A program made the position numbers and the translations under genes. Source: Nitratireductor alexandrii (GTDB lineage Bacteria > Pseudomonadota > Alphaproteobacteria > Rhizobiales > Rhizobiaceae). Taken from it: a stretch of 64,000 nt of DNA. A model generated the notes under the pieces. The model ran no database searches, was not told the origin of the DNA, and was given only the letters and a program-made list of their open reading frames with translations. Of the stretch, positions 63,575-64,000 are shown piece after piece (position 1 is the first letter of the stretch; every line of letters starts with the position of its first letter). The DNA is taken from positions 102,805-166,804 of the forward strand of contig NZ_RBVY01000010.1 in assembly GCF_004000215.1 (NCBI RefSeq). Direction: 5' to 3'.

Positions 63575-64000
63575 TCTCGACCACTCCGTCTTTCGCCACA
63601 TGCCAGGTCTGGATGCCGTTATTGTGGTAGATGGAATTCTCCCCGCGCGCGGCGCGCAGATCGTTCTTGGTCGGCTGCACGAAGCCGTTTTCGTCGATGG
63701 CGCGCGACTGCAGGAAGAGCTCGGAACCGTCCCAGTCGAAGGCATGGTAGAAGCGGTGCAGCGCCTTGGGCAGGCTCGGCCCGTCGAGACGCGCCGTCGT
63801 CCAGTTGCGGCCGCCGTCGATCGAGACGTCGACCCGGCTGATGCGCCCGCCGCCCGACCAGGCAAGCCCGGCCAGAACCAGCCGGCCGCGGCCGTGGGTG
63901 ACCGGCGCCTGCGGGCTCGGATTGGTGATGACGGATTTGACGTCCATCTGCCAGGTGAAGCGCCTGGCTTTGCCATTGGCGAGCAGGTCGGTATATTTCG
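63558..64000 (-). CDS. soxC: Sulfur dehydrogenase molybdenum subunit SoxC, C-terminal part
   Basis: The last 147 residues or so, running off the right edge. The visible part is the sulfite-oxidase-type dimerisation domain (MDVKSVITNPSPQ.., GLAWSGGGRISRVDVSIDGGRNWTTARL, RAIDENGFVQPTK). The molybdopterin-binding domain lies outside. Paired with SoxD immediately downstream; the remainder of a sox operon (soxXYZAB) is expected beyond the window. Confidence 0.92.
   Translation of the reverse strand, partial: KYTDLLANGKARRFTWQMDVKSVITNPSPQAPVTHGRGRLVLAGLAWSGGGRISRVDVSIDGGRNWTTARLDGPSLPKALHRFYHAFDWDGSELFLQSRAIDENGFVQPTKNDLRAARGENSIYHNNGIQTWHVAKDGVVENVEIS

Noticed and set aside
1-64000. CRISPR array, tRNA, rRNA, transposase or phage genes
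   Set aside because: No regularly spaced repeats, cloverleaf-like segments, ribosomal sequence, transposase or integrase domains were seen; this was by eye, so a short tRNA cannot be fully excluded.

Overview
The window is GC-rich, densely packed DNA from an alphaproteobacterium. The flagellar gene order (fliP-fliL-flgH-motE-flgI-flgA-flgG-fliE-flgC-flgB-unknown-fliI-flgF, then divergent motA-fliM-fliN-fliG-flhB, then visN/visR) is the arrangement known from Hyphomicrobiales (Rhizobiales) such as Sinorhizobium. Ectoine uptake and breakdown plus thiosulfate oxidation would suit a marine or saline member of that order, but no 16S or marker gene allows a genus call. I see no tRNA, rRNA, CRISPR, prophage or insertion sequence. 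No gene-free stretch exceeds about 300 bases.

Layout. 1-1.5 kb: two tandem flagellin genes (one cut by the window edge), 323/326 identical over the shared part and carrying the same 42-bp leader element. 1.75-11.6 kb (minus strand): export gate, rod, P-ring and L-ring, ATPase and accessory genes. 11.7-16.7 kb (plus strand): stator motA, switch fliM/N/G, export protein flhB and a small unknown gene. 16.7-18.15 kb (minus strand): visR and visN, LuxR-type master regulators of motility. 18.3-21 kb: MATE exporter, then a copper-handling pair (DUF2946 protein and PCuAC chaperone). 21-25 kb: full-length cobalamin-dependent methionine synthase metH behind a near-perfect palindromic operator candidate. 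25-30.6 kb: NodU-type carbamoyltransferase, FkbM methyltransferase, large MscS channel, histidine phosphatase. 30.8-36.8 kb: complete peptide-type ABC importer (fused double ATPase, binding protein, two permeases). 36.8-42.3 kb (minus strand): five-gene operon of four glycosyltransferases and a deacetylase-like protein, product unknown. 42.6-46 kb (minus strand): a membrane five-histidine/2Fe-2S protein translationally coupled to a second large MscS channel.

46-59.2 kb is an ectoine/hydroxyectoine utilisation locus. A minus-strand operon (ectoine hydrolase, M20 deacetylase, GntR regulator) diverges from a plus-strand operon (EhuBCDA importer, EutB, EutC, AsnC/Lrp regulator, aldehyde dehydrogenase, second M24 hydrolase, aminotransferase). 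Together they could import ectoines, open the ring, deacetylate N-acetyl-diaminobutyrate, transaminate it to aspartate semialdehyde and oxidise that to aspartate. The usual EutE/DoeB deacetylase, EutA and MocR-type EnuR are not in the window. An M20 enzyme and a GntR/FCD regulator sit where they might be expected.

59.3-64 kb is sulfur oxidation: a YeeE/YedE sulfur transporter facing a minus-strand soxC(partial)-soxD-soxE/fccA-like-soxF/fccB run that continues past the right edge.

Most candidate novelty lies in the redox-protein/MscS pair, the glycosyltransferase operon, and the atypical ectoine locus (duplicated hydrolase, swapped deacetylase, altered EhuB aromatic box).
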